Assembly (NCBI GenBank): GCA_018350325.1
Contig: JAEVLN010000005.1
Location: 382,142-446,141 of the forward strand
Origin: Globodera rostochiensis
Lineage: Eukaryota > Nematoda > Chromadorea > Rhabditida > Heteroderidae
Length of the DNA: 64,000 nucleotides
Direction: 5' to 3'
The position numbers and the translations under genes were made by a program. Each line of letters opens with the position of its first letter. Position 1 is the stretch's first letter. Below are positions 53,543 through 63,738 of the stretch, in pieces. Below the pieces are notes generated by a model. That model did no database searches and was not told the origin of the DNA. It saw nothing but the letters and a program-made list of their open reading frames with translations.

Positions 53543-54093
53543 TGTTGAGTTATCGATTGATTTCACCAATCAAAAAGTGTAATCAAAAAAAAGTGTTATG
53601 TAGAGAAAGAGAGAGGGGTGGGGGGTGATTAGAAACCCATTGAACGGAGTTATCAGACACTTGACGAGAAATGGTTGATGGTTGAGAGGTTAACCCATTT
53701 TTTGCGGAATGTTTAGGGCGAGTAGTCGATTGACACAAATGATTATAATGACCCCCCCCCTGGCACTCCCCTGCAGAGCCATTTTCTTCTCTCTAGAGAG
53801 AGAACTATCTCTGCCTTCCGGGAGAAATAATGAAAAATTAGACGGTTAGAGAAATTAATAGAGCGAGAAAACAGCAAGTGGCCATTTTATTTATTCGCTT
53901 ATGCATTAAATATTTTAAACCATAAAAATATTATTCGTTTTTTATGTTAATATTTTAAACCTTACAAATATTATTTGGTTTTATGTAATATTAATATTTT
54001 TATTTGTTATTTTAGGAAATTTTTTTGGAGAAGGGGGGGGGGCGAAGGAGCACCGCGGTTGGTGATGACAGTGCGTGAGAACATGGCGATCGT
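53543..54093. repeat. 600-bp duplicated block, right copy
   Basis: The counterpart of 52575-53180. A third short copy of its start is at 53450-53520. Its right edge contains ATGGCGATCGTC, which starts a short open frame in both copies. Confidence 0.85.
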
Positions 54094-54283
54094 CTTTTTT
54101 GTCACCTTCCAAGGTTCGTTTCATTCACTTTTTCATTCCTACTCTTTTTGGCTTATTCATTTTTTGTTTGGGCAAAAATTTTTTTATTTTTGTTGAGCTT
54201 TTTTTCAGCGTTTTTGAGGAAAATCATTTTTTGTCCAATTTATTCTTCTTTTTTGGGCAAACAAATTCCTATTTCAGGGCATA

Positions 54284-55088
54284 ATGTCGAACCAAATGCC
54301 ATCCGAAAATCAGCAACAACAGCAGGTAAAGGTTGCTTTACTTTTGATGAATTTCGTCAAAATTTTCGAAAATCTTTTGATCAATCTTCGATAATCTTTT
54401 GGTCACGATTTTTAAGATTTTCAATTATTGATCATTAGCAATTTTTCTTAGGCTCCGACTCAATCTCCTGCGAATTTTGATCAACCTTTTGTGCAACGGT
54501 CCGAAAATCAGCAACAACAAGTACAGGTATTCTGATCGTTTGAGCATTGAGTAATTTCCTTTAAAAAAATTTAATCAATTTTCGATAAAATTTGTTTTGA
54601 TAAATTTTAAAACTATTAATCATTTGCATTTTTTTAAATGTTTTGATCAATTTGTGATTTTTAACTCAGGCTCCGACTCATGTGCATGCGGGATCTGCAG
54701 CAAATTTTAACCAAATCGTTGTGCAGCGGTCACAACAGCAACAACAAATACAGGTCTGGTCGTTTTGAACATTTTTTAAACTCTCAACTTCTTAATCATT
54801 TTTGATTTTTTAAAATCAATTTGATTTTAATTTTTTTGATCAGTCCGAATTTTTAATTTACTTTTTGATTACTTTTTAACTTAGGCACCGATGGTTCACC
54901 CGTTTCTGCCCCAACACAACGCCGGGGGAGTTGTGCACCAATGGGGGCAATCTGGAGGAGTTCAGCCGCCATTTCTACCACAACACAACGCCGGGGGAGT
55001 TGTGCCCCAATGGGGGCAATCTGGAGGAGTTCAGCCGCCATTTCTGCCACAACACAACTGTCGCAACTGGCGCGAAAAACTTTATTAA
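54284..55088 (+). CDS. Gln-rich repeat protein, four exons, complete
   Basis: Exons 54284-54325, 54452-54526, 54670-54753 and 54885-55088 total 134 aa, with all introns in phase 0 and GT-AG. The start MSNQMPSENQQQQQ follows a TTTCAG at 54272-54277 that could be a spliced-leader acceptor. Exons 2 and 3 are similar to each other (APTQSPANFDQPFVQRS and APTHVHAG...VVQRS, each ending in a Gln run), so they arose by exon duplication. Exon 4 has two 23-residue repeats (PFLPQHNAGGVV then QWGQSGGVQP) and a partial third. No signal peptide or domain is seen. Function unknown; low complexity suggests a scaffold or RNA-associated role at most. Confidence 0.75.
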
Positions 55089-55458
55089 AATCGAAAAATA
55101 ATAACAAAACTAAAAAACTAAAATAAACTTATAAAAAATATATATATAATAAATTAAAAATCCTAACCAAAATTAACTAAAATAAATAATTTAAAAGAAG
55201 AGTGCTGACGACAAACTTTACGAAAATGTGATACAAATAAAATTGAGATGTGGGGGAATGGAAGGAAAGCTAATAAAAGGCAAAACCAATAAAATAGCCG
55301 ACGGCAAATCGTGAAACGTACAATAAAAGGATGTTTATCCAAAAATCGTAAAGTGAAAAAATGGGAAAAACTATTAAGAGAAATAAATAAATACGGAAAT
55401 TTTATGATATAACGAGAAATGTAATTAAATTGGCCAAAATTTGGCCAAATAATAATAA

Positions 55459-55768
55459 TGTGGTCCACCCAATAAGCTAGCTTCCCTCCCACTATTTAAG
55501 GCCTGCTTCTCGTCACTCTCGACACCTTTTGGATCACTACCACAATCAGCTCTATCTTCATCGGAACGACAACCCACTCTGCTTCGTCAGCAAAATCCGG
55601 CCTCGAACAAAGAATAATCCCTCGATCCCTTTAATCCACCATTTCTATTGTCTCCGATTTCTCGGCAATAAATTGCTAAGCTTGATTGGTGTCCATTTGT
55701 TCGAGAAAAGTCGTTATCCGAACCCCCCAATATGAATACAATTTTTTGCTGCATCCTTGATTGCAACA
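55459..55768 (+). mobile_element. LTR (310 bp) with adjacent primer-binding site
   Basis: Starts TGTGGTCCACCC and ends TTGCAACA (TG...CA). It contains a TATA-like CTATTTAAGG at about 55490. It is followed after 4 nt by TGGTGCCACGACCCGGGA (55773-55790), which has the form of a tRNA-3'-end primer-binding site used by gypsy and BEL elements. Downstream, 55800-55920 has two copies of a CCCGTCATCTGTCCGTC-type leader word. No matching second LTR is in the window, and no gag-pol follows; the sequence passes into the zinc-knuckle exon array. Confidence 0.6.
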
Positions 55769-55962
55769 AATTTGGTGCCACGACCCGGGAACGTTCAAAC
55801 AACTGACAACAGCGACGAAAAGAAACCCGTCATCTGTCCGTCAAAACTTCATTTAATCCTCAACTGACAAAAACAACGGAAAAAACCCGGTCATCTGTCC
55901 GTCGAAGCTTCATCAGTTTTTGATTTTTTGGTTTGATACATTAAAAATTTTAATTGTTTAAG

Positions 55963-57650
55963 GCGTCAACAGTGGCACTGTCAGCTCCAACGAGCCGGTC
56001 CACTTTTCTCGCGAGTGTCCTCAGGCAGGTGGCGGCGGTGAAGGTAAGTGATTGTTTACCATAATCAACGTAATTTTTTGATTTTTTGGTTTGATCAATT
56101 AAAAAAATTTTAATTGTTTAAGGCGTCAACAGTGGCACTGTCAGCTCCAACGAGCCGGTCCACTTTTCTCGCGAGTGTCCTCAGGCAGGTGGCGGCGGTG
56201 AATGTAAGTGATTGTTTACCATAATCAACGTAATTTTAGGATTTTTTTGGTTTGATCAATTAAAAAAATTTTAATTGTTTAAGGCGTCAACAGTGGCACT
56301 GTCAGCTCCAACGAGCCGGTCCACTTTTCTCGCGAGTGTCCTCAGGCAGGTGGCGGCGGTGAATGTAAGTGATTGTTTACCATAATCAACGTAATTTTTT
56401 GATTTTTTGGTTTAATCAATTAAAAACATTTTAATTGTTTAAGGCGTCAACAGTGGCACTGTCAGCTCCAACGAGCCGGTCCACTTTTCTCGCGAGTGTC
56501 CTCAGGCAGGTGGCGGCGGTGAATGTAAGTGATTGTTTACCATAATCAACGTAATTTTTTGATTTTTTGGTTTAATCAATTAAAAACATTTTAATTGTTT
56601 AAGGCGTCAACAGTGGCACTGTCAGCTCCAACGAGCCGGTCCACTTTTCTCGCGAGTGTCCTCAGGCAGGTAGCGGCGGTGAATGTAAGTGATTGTTTAC
56701 CATAATCAACGTAATTTTTTAATTTTTTTTGGTTTGATCAATTAAAAAAATTTTAATTGTTTAAGGCGTCAACAGTGGCACTGTCAGCTCCAACGAGCCG
56801 GTCCACTTTTCTCGCGAGTGTCCTCAGGCAGGTGGCGGCGGTGAATGTAAGTGATTGTTTACCATAATCAACGTAATTTTTTGATTTTTTTGGTTTGATC
56901 AATTAAAAAAATTTTAATTGTTTAAGGCGTCAACAGTGGCACTGTCAGCTCCAACGAGCCGGTCCACTTTTCTCGCGAGTGTCCTCAGGCAGGTGGCGGC
57001 GGTGAATGTAAGTGATTGTTTACCATAATCAACGTAATTTTTTGATTTTTTGGTTTAATCAATTAAAAATTTTAATTGTTTAAGGCGTCAACAGTGGCAC
57101 TGTCAGCTCCAACGAGCCGGTCCACTTTTCTCGCGAGTGTCCTCAGGCAGGTGGCGGCGGTGAAGGTAAGTGATTGTTTACCATAATCAACGTAATTTTT
57201 TGATTTTTTGGTTTAATCAATTAAAAACATTTTAATTGTTTAAGGCGTCATTGATGATGGCGGCGATAGCGAAGGTAAGCCACTTATTTTTTTGGTCGGA
57301 TCAAACAAATGATTGGGCAATTAATAAAATATTTATTTTTATGCATTATTTAATCAACAGGCTGATCAAATGATTGATCAATTATAATTGTTTAAGACTG
57401 CGACATTGAATTGCAACAATCTGGGCCACTTTTCTCGTGAGTGTCCGTTTACGGGGGGAGGTGCTGGCGATGGAGCCTCACATACTGGTTTGTAACTTTT
57501 TACCATTAACAATTTTATTTAATTTACCTTTTAATTGATTATTAACGTTTGGACCTAACATCATTCTATGTTTCAGAGAACGCTTGCTCCAACTGCAACG
57601 AGCCGGGTTGCTTTTCTCGCGAGTGTCTTCAGGGGTGTGGTGAGGTGGTC
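55963..57650 (+). CDS. Tandem zinc-knuckle-like exon array (eight 81-nt exons)
   Basis: Eight copies of an 81-nt exon repeat every 158-162 bp (starts 55963, 56123, 56284, 56444, 56604, 56766, 56927, 57085). Each is bounded by TTTAAG and GTAAGTG and is symmetric phase 1, so any number can be spliced together. Each encodes VNSGTVSSNEPVHFSREC plus a Gly-rich tail. A shortened ninth exon (57245) and two diverged exons (about 57397 and 57577) follow. The last has a better knuckle (CSNCNEPGCFSREC). Relative to a CCHC knuckle the eight repeats have lost the first two Cys. The 57397 exon (CNNLGHFSREC) appears out of phase. Start and end are not found. Germline-helicase-type or CNBP-type knuckle proteins are possible relatives. 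Confidence 0.6.
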
Positions 57651-57689
57651 GGAGGCGTACAAATGGAGACTAGAGGACGCGCACGAGCC

Positions 57690-59024
57690 ACCCGCGCCGC
57701 GTCGAGACCGCGGCGTCGGCATTCTGTGCATGTCATCGCGGCAGAAACAAGATTTGTTGTGTGCTCTCCACTTACAACTGTTGTTTCCAGATCATAGGAC
57801 ACAATACGATATCGAGGAAGCAAAGGACGAAGTTTAATTTTTTTGATGAAACATTGGCGTCCCGGATGATAAACCATACACCGCTTGCAATACTTTTCAC
57901 TACACACGTGTTTGTATCTCGTATTATACACATCTCCACATTTTACACATTTTTTATACTCCTTACAGACTTTCTTTTTGTGGGCTTCAAAACAATCGGA
58001 ATTGTGAAAAATCCGATTACACTCCTCGCAATTAAGATCAATCGCCTCATATTTACACGGAAAACCATAACCCATACGGCAACATTTCTTACAACGCTCC
58101 TTGCAATCAATTCGATGTTGTTCCGGTCTTCCGTAGGTTACATCACAGCTTACACAAAAATTCCGAATTGCAAAAAACTGAGTGATACTTTTCATCCCGT
58201 CCCAGTGTGCTTCTTCTCTAATAATGCATACATTATGTTTCCGGGCTTTTTGTCCTTTGAAAATCGGTGTTAGTCCAGACTTCTAGAATTTTACTGTTTT
58301 TTTGAAATCTTAAATTTTTTTCTACCTTATCGAATGCCATTATCCTAAACATTTCCGGATATTCCTCATCCCAATAAGCCTGAACCAATTCTATATGCCC
58401 AAGTCCGTAAGAAGAAGCATCGTCCAAAACATCCAAATTTCCCATTAGCTCCCAAACCAATTCTCGCTGTTTTTTTCACTTTTTTGAAGATAATCAAGCC
58501 GGTCCCATCCGCGTTATGCGCCAACTGATATGCCCTACTAAGTGCCAAAGCTTTATTCATTTCTTTGGAGAGGAACAAGTAGTCACAATGATGGAGAGCT
58601 GCTCACACAAGAGATTGGCGGCACGCCACGACTGTTGCACTTTCTCGAACTCATGAAGAACGGCATCAGGCGTGATTTGAAACAGAGGTCTGCCGGGAAT
58701 TATTATAGGGTCAGGAATTGCTTCGCGGTACATGTTGACGGATATTTTTTGTATCTCCCGCCCCGGTTCTGCCCCTTTTTTCAGGGCGTCGTCGATAAAC
58801 TTTTTTACAATTTTTTTAAAATTATCCTCCGCTTTTTCTCCAGGTGGGTTCCTAAAATAAAATTTTGTCACATGTTCTTTTATTCCGTATTTTTTATTTT
58901 CGTTGACGTGACTGTCCACTTCTTCGTAAATCTTGTCAAGGTTTGGTCTTCTCTTAAAAAAATTCCTAGTGTTCCGGGCCCTCCGCTTCTCCTCAGGAAT
59001 TTGTAGAAATTTTTTGGGTTGCAT
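57690..59024 (-). pseudogene. Polinton protein-primed DNA polymerase B, N-terminal remnant
   Basis: The start MQPKKFLQIPEEKRRARN at 59024 opens a 155-codon frame to 58557. Coherent similarity then jumps to the frame 58578-58366 (KALALSRAYQLAHNADGTG), the frame 58460-58233 (HIELVQAYWDEEYPEMF) and the frame starting 58195. The last carries a Cys/His-rich array (CKKCC, CEECNRIFH, CVKCGDVY) leading to YRIVSYDLETT, the Exo I motif (D-x-E) of family B polymerases. This order of N-terminal domain, zinc-rich section and exonuclease start matches Polinton polymerases. At least three frameshifts are present. It ends soon after the Exo I motif, where the zinc-knuckle array abuts on the other strand; no polymerase palm is present. 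Confidence 0.65.
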
Positions 59025-59122
59025 CCTAAAATGGCTTAAAAATCACAAACGGTTTAAAAATATACTTTAGGCTTTTATACCCAACAAAAATGAAAAGAAA
59101 AAAACAAAAAACAATTTATTCC

Positions 59123-59299
59123 TTAATAATAAACGGTTGGGGGTTGGAGTGTTTCTTCGCTTTCTTCCTCATATTCGAAAATCTCGCGGCGTTCGAACCA
59201 AAAAGTGCAAAGGATGAAGAAGGTCAGTAGAACAAACAGAAACGTAATGGTGAGCAATGCAAAGGCAAAACCAGCAAGAAAAATTAAAAAGTCGGACAT
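59123..59299 (-). CDS. 58-aa single-pass membrane protein next to the polymerase remnant
   Basis: A small frame MSDFLIFLAGFAFALLTITF, continuing hydrophobic to about residue 35 (FFILCTFWF), then a basic pair and an acidic tail (EYEEESEETLQ) ending VYY. It is a clean membrane span with a short charged tail, on the same strand and immediately upstream of the polymerase remnant. Small membrane proteins are common accessory genes of Polintons and adintoviruses, so it may belong to the same element. The intact frame could also be chance. Confidence 0.4.
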   Translation of the reverse strand: MSDFLIFLAGFAFALLTITFLFVLLTFFILCTFWFERREIFEYEEESEETLQPPTVYY

Positions 59300-59582
59300 T
59301 TCCTAGAAAGCAGACTAAACAAAAAACGTAGAATCCTCCCAAAAGTATTGCTCCCTCTCTTTGTTCATGTTGCTCATTAGCAGTGAGTTCGTGGTCGTTT
59401 AGATACATTTTTAGCCTAAAACCCCTAAATTCGCTGGCATATCGAAATTACAATAAAATCGGACAAAAAAGAACCAAAAACCAAAAAAATCTCAACAAAA
59501 ATTATCCGCAACCCCTAAACAGATCTTCAAAAAAAGTTTCCAAATGCAATCACTATCCCTCATTTCTTGCGACGACGGGGTG

Positions 59583-60732
59583 CTAGCCAAACCGTGGAGC
59601 TCGGGCAAGTTGAGGAGGCCGGCGGGGATCAACAGGTCTTCCGCGCCACACGGGACGAGGTGGCTGCAAATTGGCCTAAAATACCCTAAGTTGGGCGCGA
59701 AACCAAAAAAAAGAAAGAATTGTCTTGCCCGGAACAGTCGGAGCGGCAGTGGTGGTTGACCAAAATGTTGCTGTTGTGGCGGATGCGGCGGCATCGGATG
59801 ACGGATGTAATGTGGAGGCGGTGGTGGCGGGAAATGGAGGTGCTGTCCGCCCTGTAAAAGCTCGAGAAATTAGGCTAGAAAACTAGATTGAAACAAAGAC
59901 TTGGATTGCCTGAATGCGCTGTTGCGGAGGCGGCGGCATCGGTCTCTGAAGATGTGCAGGCGGCGGCGGAGGTGGCGGTTGCCGAAAGAAAAGATGAGGA
60001 GGTAAAGGTTGAAGCGGATCTAGCGCAATCGGTGGCCGAAGGAGATGGGGAGACGGCGGCGGAGGTGGCGGCGGCAGAAGAAACGGTTGCCCAGGCTGTA
60101 AAAACTCGGAAAAATTAGGCCTGGAAAACAGATGAACAATCTCTTTTGTTTACCTGGAGAAGCTGGGGTGGTGGCTGTGCGGGCGGTAGGCCAATGTGAG
60201 GAGGCAGCGGCTCATTGGGCTCCGACGCAAAATCTGGGGCAACTTCTTCTTCTCCAAAATCTGGCACAAGCTCGTCAAAGCCTTCATCCTCCAGCTGCTG
60301 TCCATGGTGCCCTAAAAACGATCGAAAATGAGATTTGGCATGATCCAAAAAACCGTTTGCTGAAAAATTAAGAAACCAAAAGCGGAACTTACCAACGAGA
60401 ACAGGGATCGGGTGTGCCGGCGATGGTGAGCGGAACCTTTTGCGCGAACCAGGTGGCGTAGGAGGAACGTGCTCTGGCACCCCGTACATGTGTTGTATCA
60501 ACTCTCGCCGCCAAAGCCTAAAAAAAGAAATTAACGATATTTGGGGTGTTTATTACATCATTTCTCCTATGAGTTCGGGCCCGGGACGGTTAGTCGATTC
60601 GCTACTAGTAAAATCGCCAAAATCCTTTTTCAAAAAAACAAATGTTCCGGGGGTAACATAGGACATTTTTTTGCCGGGAATTGGGTCTCGGAAAAAATGC
60701 TAAAGTTACCGAAGGTAAACTTACCTGGTCAT
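59583..60732 (-). CDS. Proline-rich 230-aa protein, six exons, two GC-AG introns
   Basis: Exons 60732-60725, 60517-60393, 60311-60154, 60095-59910, 59851-59729 and 59675-59583 sum to 693 nt, ending in TAG. Introns 1-3 are GT-AG. Introns 4 and 5 begin CAG/GCAATC and CGG/GCAAGA, i.e. GC-AG, and both are in phase 0 and restore an open frame that otherwise hits stops. The protein starts MTRLWRRELIQHMYGVPEHV. An acidic segment follows (FDELVPDFGEEEVAPDF), then long Pro/His-rich stretches (QPPPPPPPAHLQRP-like, HPMPPHPPQQQHF), and an Arg/Pro tail ending RAPRFG. A TTTTAG at about 60811 could be a spliced-leader site. No domain is recognised; possibly a nuclear or RNA-processing factor. Confidence 0.65.
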
Positions 60733-61227
60733 CGGAATTAGACTCCTCCCCCAAATGGCAGGTCCGCACAAATTTGAATATGCCTCCTCGCCGTGCCGGC
60801 TCGCCCCTCGCTAAAAGTGACCAAATTAGGGTCTTTCTGTCTCCAAATTCAAAGATGATGAATGGGTTTTGAGTAATGGAGAAAGTTTGATTGACAGGCT
60901 TTGACCGTCTCTGCGCAAGACGGGCAAATTATGCCGTTCATTGGCTTTTCCCTTCCTTCAAATAAAAAAATGCGACGCCATTATTGCAAAGAGCGAACTT
61001 AAATAAAGAGCTTTCGTTTTCTATCGAATTTGATGGTTTTTGCTTAACCGATCGCTTTTTGCTATTGTAATAATTTTGATCGTGTGAAAAATGTCGCGTT
61101 CTGGGCAAAAGCTGGTCATGGTAGATGTTTTAATGGTTTTGCGCTCATGAAAAAATGTTGCGGTTGGGGCAAAACGTTTAACGCTATAGTCAACTGGACG
61201 CTTTTTGTTATTATAATGGTTTTTTGC

Positions 61228-61254
61228 TCACGCACACACACACACACACACACA

Positions 61255-61335
<81 letters not shown>

Positions 61336-61398
61336 CACCACACACACACACACACCACACACACACACACACACCACACACACACCACTCACACCCAC
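61228..61398. repeat. (CA)n microsatellite
   Basis: About 170 bp of ACACAC with rare interruptions, ending 7 bp before the SPRY gene start codon. Poly-His/Thr and poly-Val/Cys open frames here are artefacts. Confidence 0.98.
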
Positions 61399-61404
61399 AA
61401 AAAA

Positions 61405-62002
61405 ATGTTTACTAACAACGGCAACATGTTTGTGAGCACGGCTTACATGATTGAGCACCGGGGAGTTCGGGAGGGTAAAAAACTGGAATGATATCTTTTT
61501 AATCTTTTTTTAAAGAGTGCTGTACTTTCATGCTCCGTCGAAGCGAAAACGCCGAGTATTTCGAGGCCCGGATGGTGAAAAAAGCGGGGTAAATTTTTAG
61601 AAAAAAATTTTTATTTCTTTTAAAAATTAAAGGACTGTGTGCGTCGGCATGACACAAAGAAGCATTTCACGGATGAATACGATTGGTTGGGCCCCGGGGA
61701 GCTTTGGAATCGAAAGCTCTGGAGAGCTGTTTTATGATGGGCAATTTGATCAACGAGTTTCAAATATCATTGAAGGAGACGTTGTTGCCTGTAGTTGGGA
61801 GCGGACACAAGGAAGGCTGACGTACTTTCTCAACGACGAAAAAATTGGTTGAATGTTTTCTTTTTTTACTTTTAATTATATTTATTTTATGGCCATATCA
61901 ACAATAATTGACACACGCCCGATGATTCCGGCAGTAACCCTCTGGTGCCCCGGAGATCAAATTGAGATTCGCCATGACCGTTATCGGGGAAGAAACTGGT
62001 GA
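61405..62002 (+). CDS. SPRY-domain protein, possibly with a lost splice acceptor
   Basis: Exons 61405-61474, 61516-61588 and 61633-61847 join in frame: MFTNNGNMFVSTAYMIEHRG, then NAEYFEARMVKKAG, then VCVGMTQRSISRM, SGELFYDGQ, GDVVACSWER and LTYFLNDEKI. These are SPRY strands in order. The C-terminal strand IPAVTLWCPGDQIEI is encoded just downstream (61920-62002, stop TGA), but no AG precedes its start. The only AG (61935-61936) would remove conserved residues, although it does keep frame. So the last acceptor is lost or non-canonical. There is no signal peptide; it resembles intracellular SPRY proteins rather than SPRYSECs. The promoter would lie in or beyond the CA repeat. Confidence 0.65.
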
Positions 62003-62039
62003 TAAACGTTGATGTTTTTCAATTGTTGAATAAATTGTG

Positions 62040-62400
62040 TCGCATTTTGTTTGTGGGGGGGGGGGGGGAGGGGGTCAATTGGTTTAGGCTTATTTGGGTC
62101 CTTTAATATTCTTGGCCTTATGCCAATATTGCTTTTTTATTGTCTTTAGCCTCCCCACAGCCTAATCCCCCCCCTTTCCCTTGTCCCCCCCCCAAAGCCC
62201 CTCACCCGGGACAGATGCCAAATTCGCGTCTCTCCTTACCCCATCGATCCTATTCGCGAAGGCCAACATGATAGAATATTATAGACCATTGTTTAGAAAA
62301 AACAATCCAAAATTTTCATTCAGATTCGAATAAATGCCCCCAAAACAACGAATAGCGCAACTAATGGTATAAAAAGTCATCAGCTGATCTGCTCTTTCTG
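62040..62400. other. Intergenic, G and C homopolymers
   Basis: A poly-G tract at 62056-62074 and C-rich stretches at 62165-62200. No gene is seen between the SPRY stop and the 3' end of the minus-strand gene. Confidence 0.4.
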
Positions 62401-62410
62401 CCAACCACTG

Positions 62411-62830
62411 TTATCTTAATTTACGCTTTAAGCTACCCGGACCACGGACCCAGCGATGGTGGGGCTTGAAAGCCTCCACCACCGCCGGGCTCGTGGCCCC
62501 TGCCCCTTCCGGTCCTTCTTTGGTCTCCGCTTTGTCCGCTTTTTGCTCCCGCTCAAGCTTCACGTTTAAAACGGCTGAAACACGGATGTTCATCACAAAA
62601 ATTGCATCGGTTAGTTCGTGCGCTTCGACTCCTTTAAGTTTGGCTGTTTTTGTACTCGTAGTCGCACGCTTTTGGGTTGTTGGCCCCAGAGCACATTTTG
62701 TCTTCTGAATTTCAAGATCGATTAAATTTTAGGTCCCTCTTTTTGACACCTTTTTGGCGTCTTTTGCCTTGGGCTCCTTGCCCTGGAGGTATTCTTCAAC
62801 AGTTTCTTGTGCCCCATCCAAATGGTTAAT
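62411..62830 (-). CDS. 3' end of an unidentified host gene
   Basis: The last exon 62704-62411 (97 aa and a stop) is preceded by a 46-nt GT-AG intron and an exon ending at 62751. The upstream exon reads QETVEEYLQGKEPKAKDAKK. The last exon reads KRATTSTKTAKLKG, ELTDAIFVMNIRVSAVLNVK, a Lys/Glu helix (EREQKADKAETKEG) and a basic tail ending GSLKRKLR. The hydrophobic strand and charged surroundings look like a real folded protein. The 5' part runs into the purine-rich tract beyond 62840 and could not be traced. Confidence 0.5.
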
Positions 62831-62839
62831 GGGTCTCTC

Positions 62840-63490
62840 TTCACAATCTCCAGTATCCACACGTCCCCACCCTATCTCCTTCACTCCTCTTTCCATCCTT
62901 CGCTCTTCGCGTCTATCCCTCCTCTCTTTCCTTCCTCACTCTCCCCTTAACTTCTCTTTCCACAATCTCCCTTATTCCTGCCCTCGACACTCTTCCACCT
63001 CCTACTGATATAGCTCTTCTCATCTTTCCCTCTTCTCTTCTCTTCTTTCCCTCTTCTCCCCACTCCTCACTTTACATCCTTTCCTCTTCTTTTCACTTCG
63101 TTTCCACTTGTCTTCTATCCCTCTTTCCTTCTTCCTCATTCTCCACTTCACTTCTCTCTTCAAAACCTCCAATATCCTCTCCTCCCCACTCTCTCCTCTT
63201 CACTCCTCTTTCCATCCTTCCCTCTTCGCGTCTATCCCTCTTCCATACCTTCGTCACTCTCCCCTTCACTTTTCTCTCTCTTCACAATCTCCCGTATCCT
63301 CCGGTACCCACTCGCTCCCCTTCACTCCTTTTCACTCTCCCCGTCACTTCTCTCTCTCTTCGTAATCTCCCTTATCCCTCCTGTCGACACTCTTCTCAAC
63401 CCGTCGCTTCACGCTTCCCACCTTTCCCTCGTCTATAACCTGCTCTCCCTCGTGTCTTTCCTCCTCTTCTCTTTCGGCTTCAAAACCTTC
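62840..63490. repeat. Pyrimidine-rich low-complexity tract
   Basis: About 650 bp of TCTCC/CTTCC-dominated sequence with recurring words such as CACAATCTCC and CACTCTCCCCTTC at irregular spacing. It produces long but meaningless open frames. Confidence 0.85.
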
Positions 63491-63738
63491 TCTTTTCTAT
63501 TCTATTTTCAAAAAATAATTCATCGTCTTCTCCAACACCGCTAAGCTCCAAATCATTTTCATCTTCTGACAATCCCGCTTCTTCAACATAATTTGAAAAA
63601 AAAGTCAATCTTTAGGGGTGCATTTTTGGATTTTATTGCATTTTTCTTAAAGAATTTTTCCAGAAAAAAATTTTCTCAAAAATCAATCTTAGGGGTCAAA
63701 TTTTTGTGTTCTGCCCGAGACCAGGGCCGTAAGAGGTC

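Noticed and set aside
55963..57246. CRISPR-like regular array
   Set aside because: Units are 160 bp, repeat and spacer are equally conserved, and each unit has intron/exon signals. It is a eukaryotic exon duplication.
61084..61491. Poly-Thr/His and poly-Val/Cys proteins
   Set aside because: Translations of the (CA)n microsatellite.
62754..63365. Plus-strand frames of 80-90 aa
   Set aside because: Ser/Pro/Leu runs from the pyrimidine-rich tract, antisense to the probable minus-strand gene.
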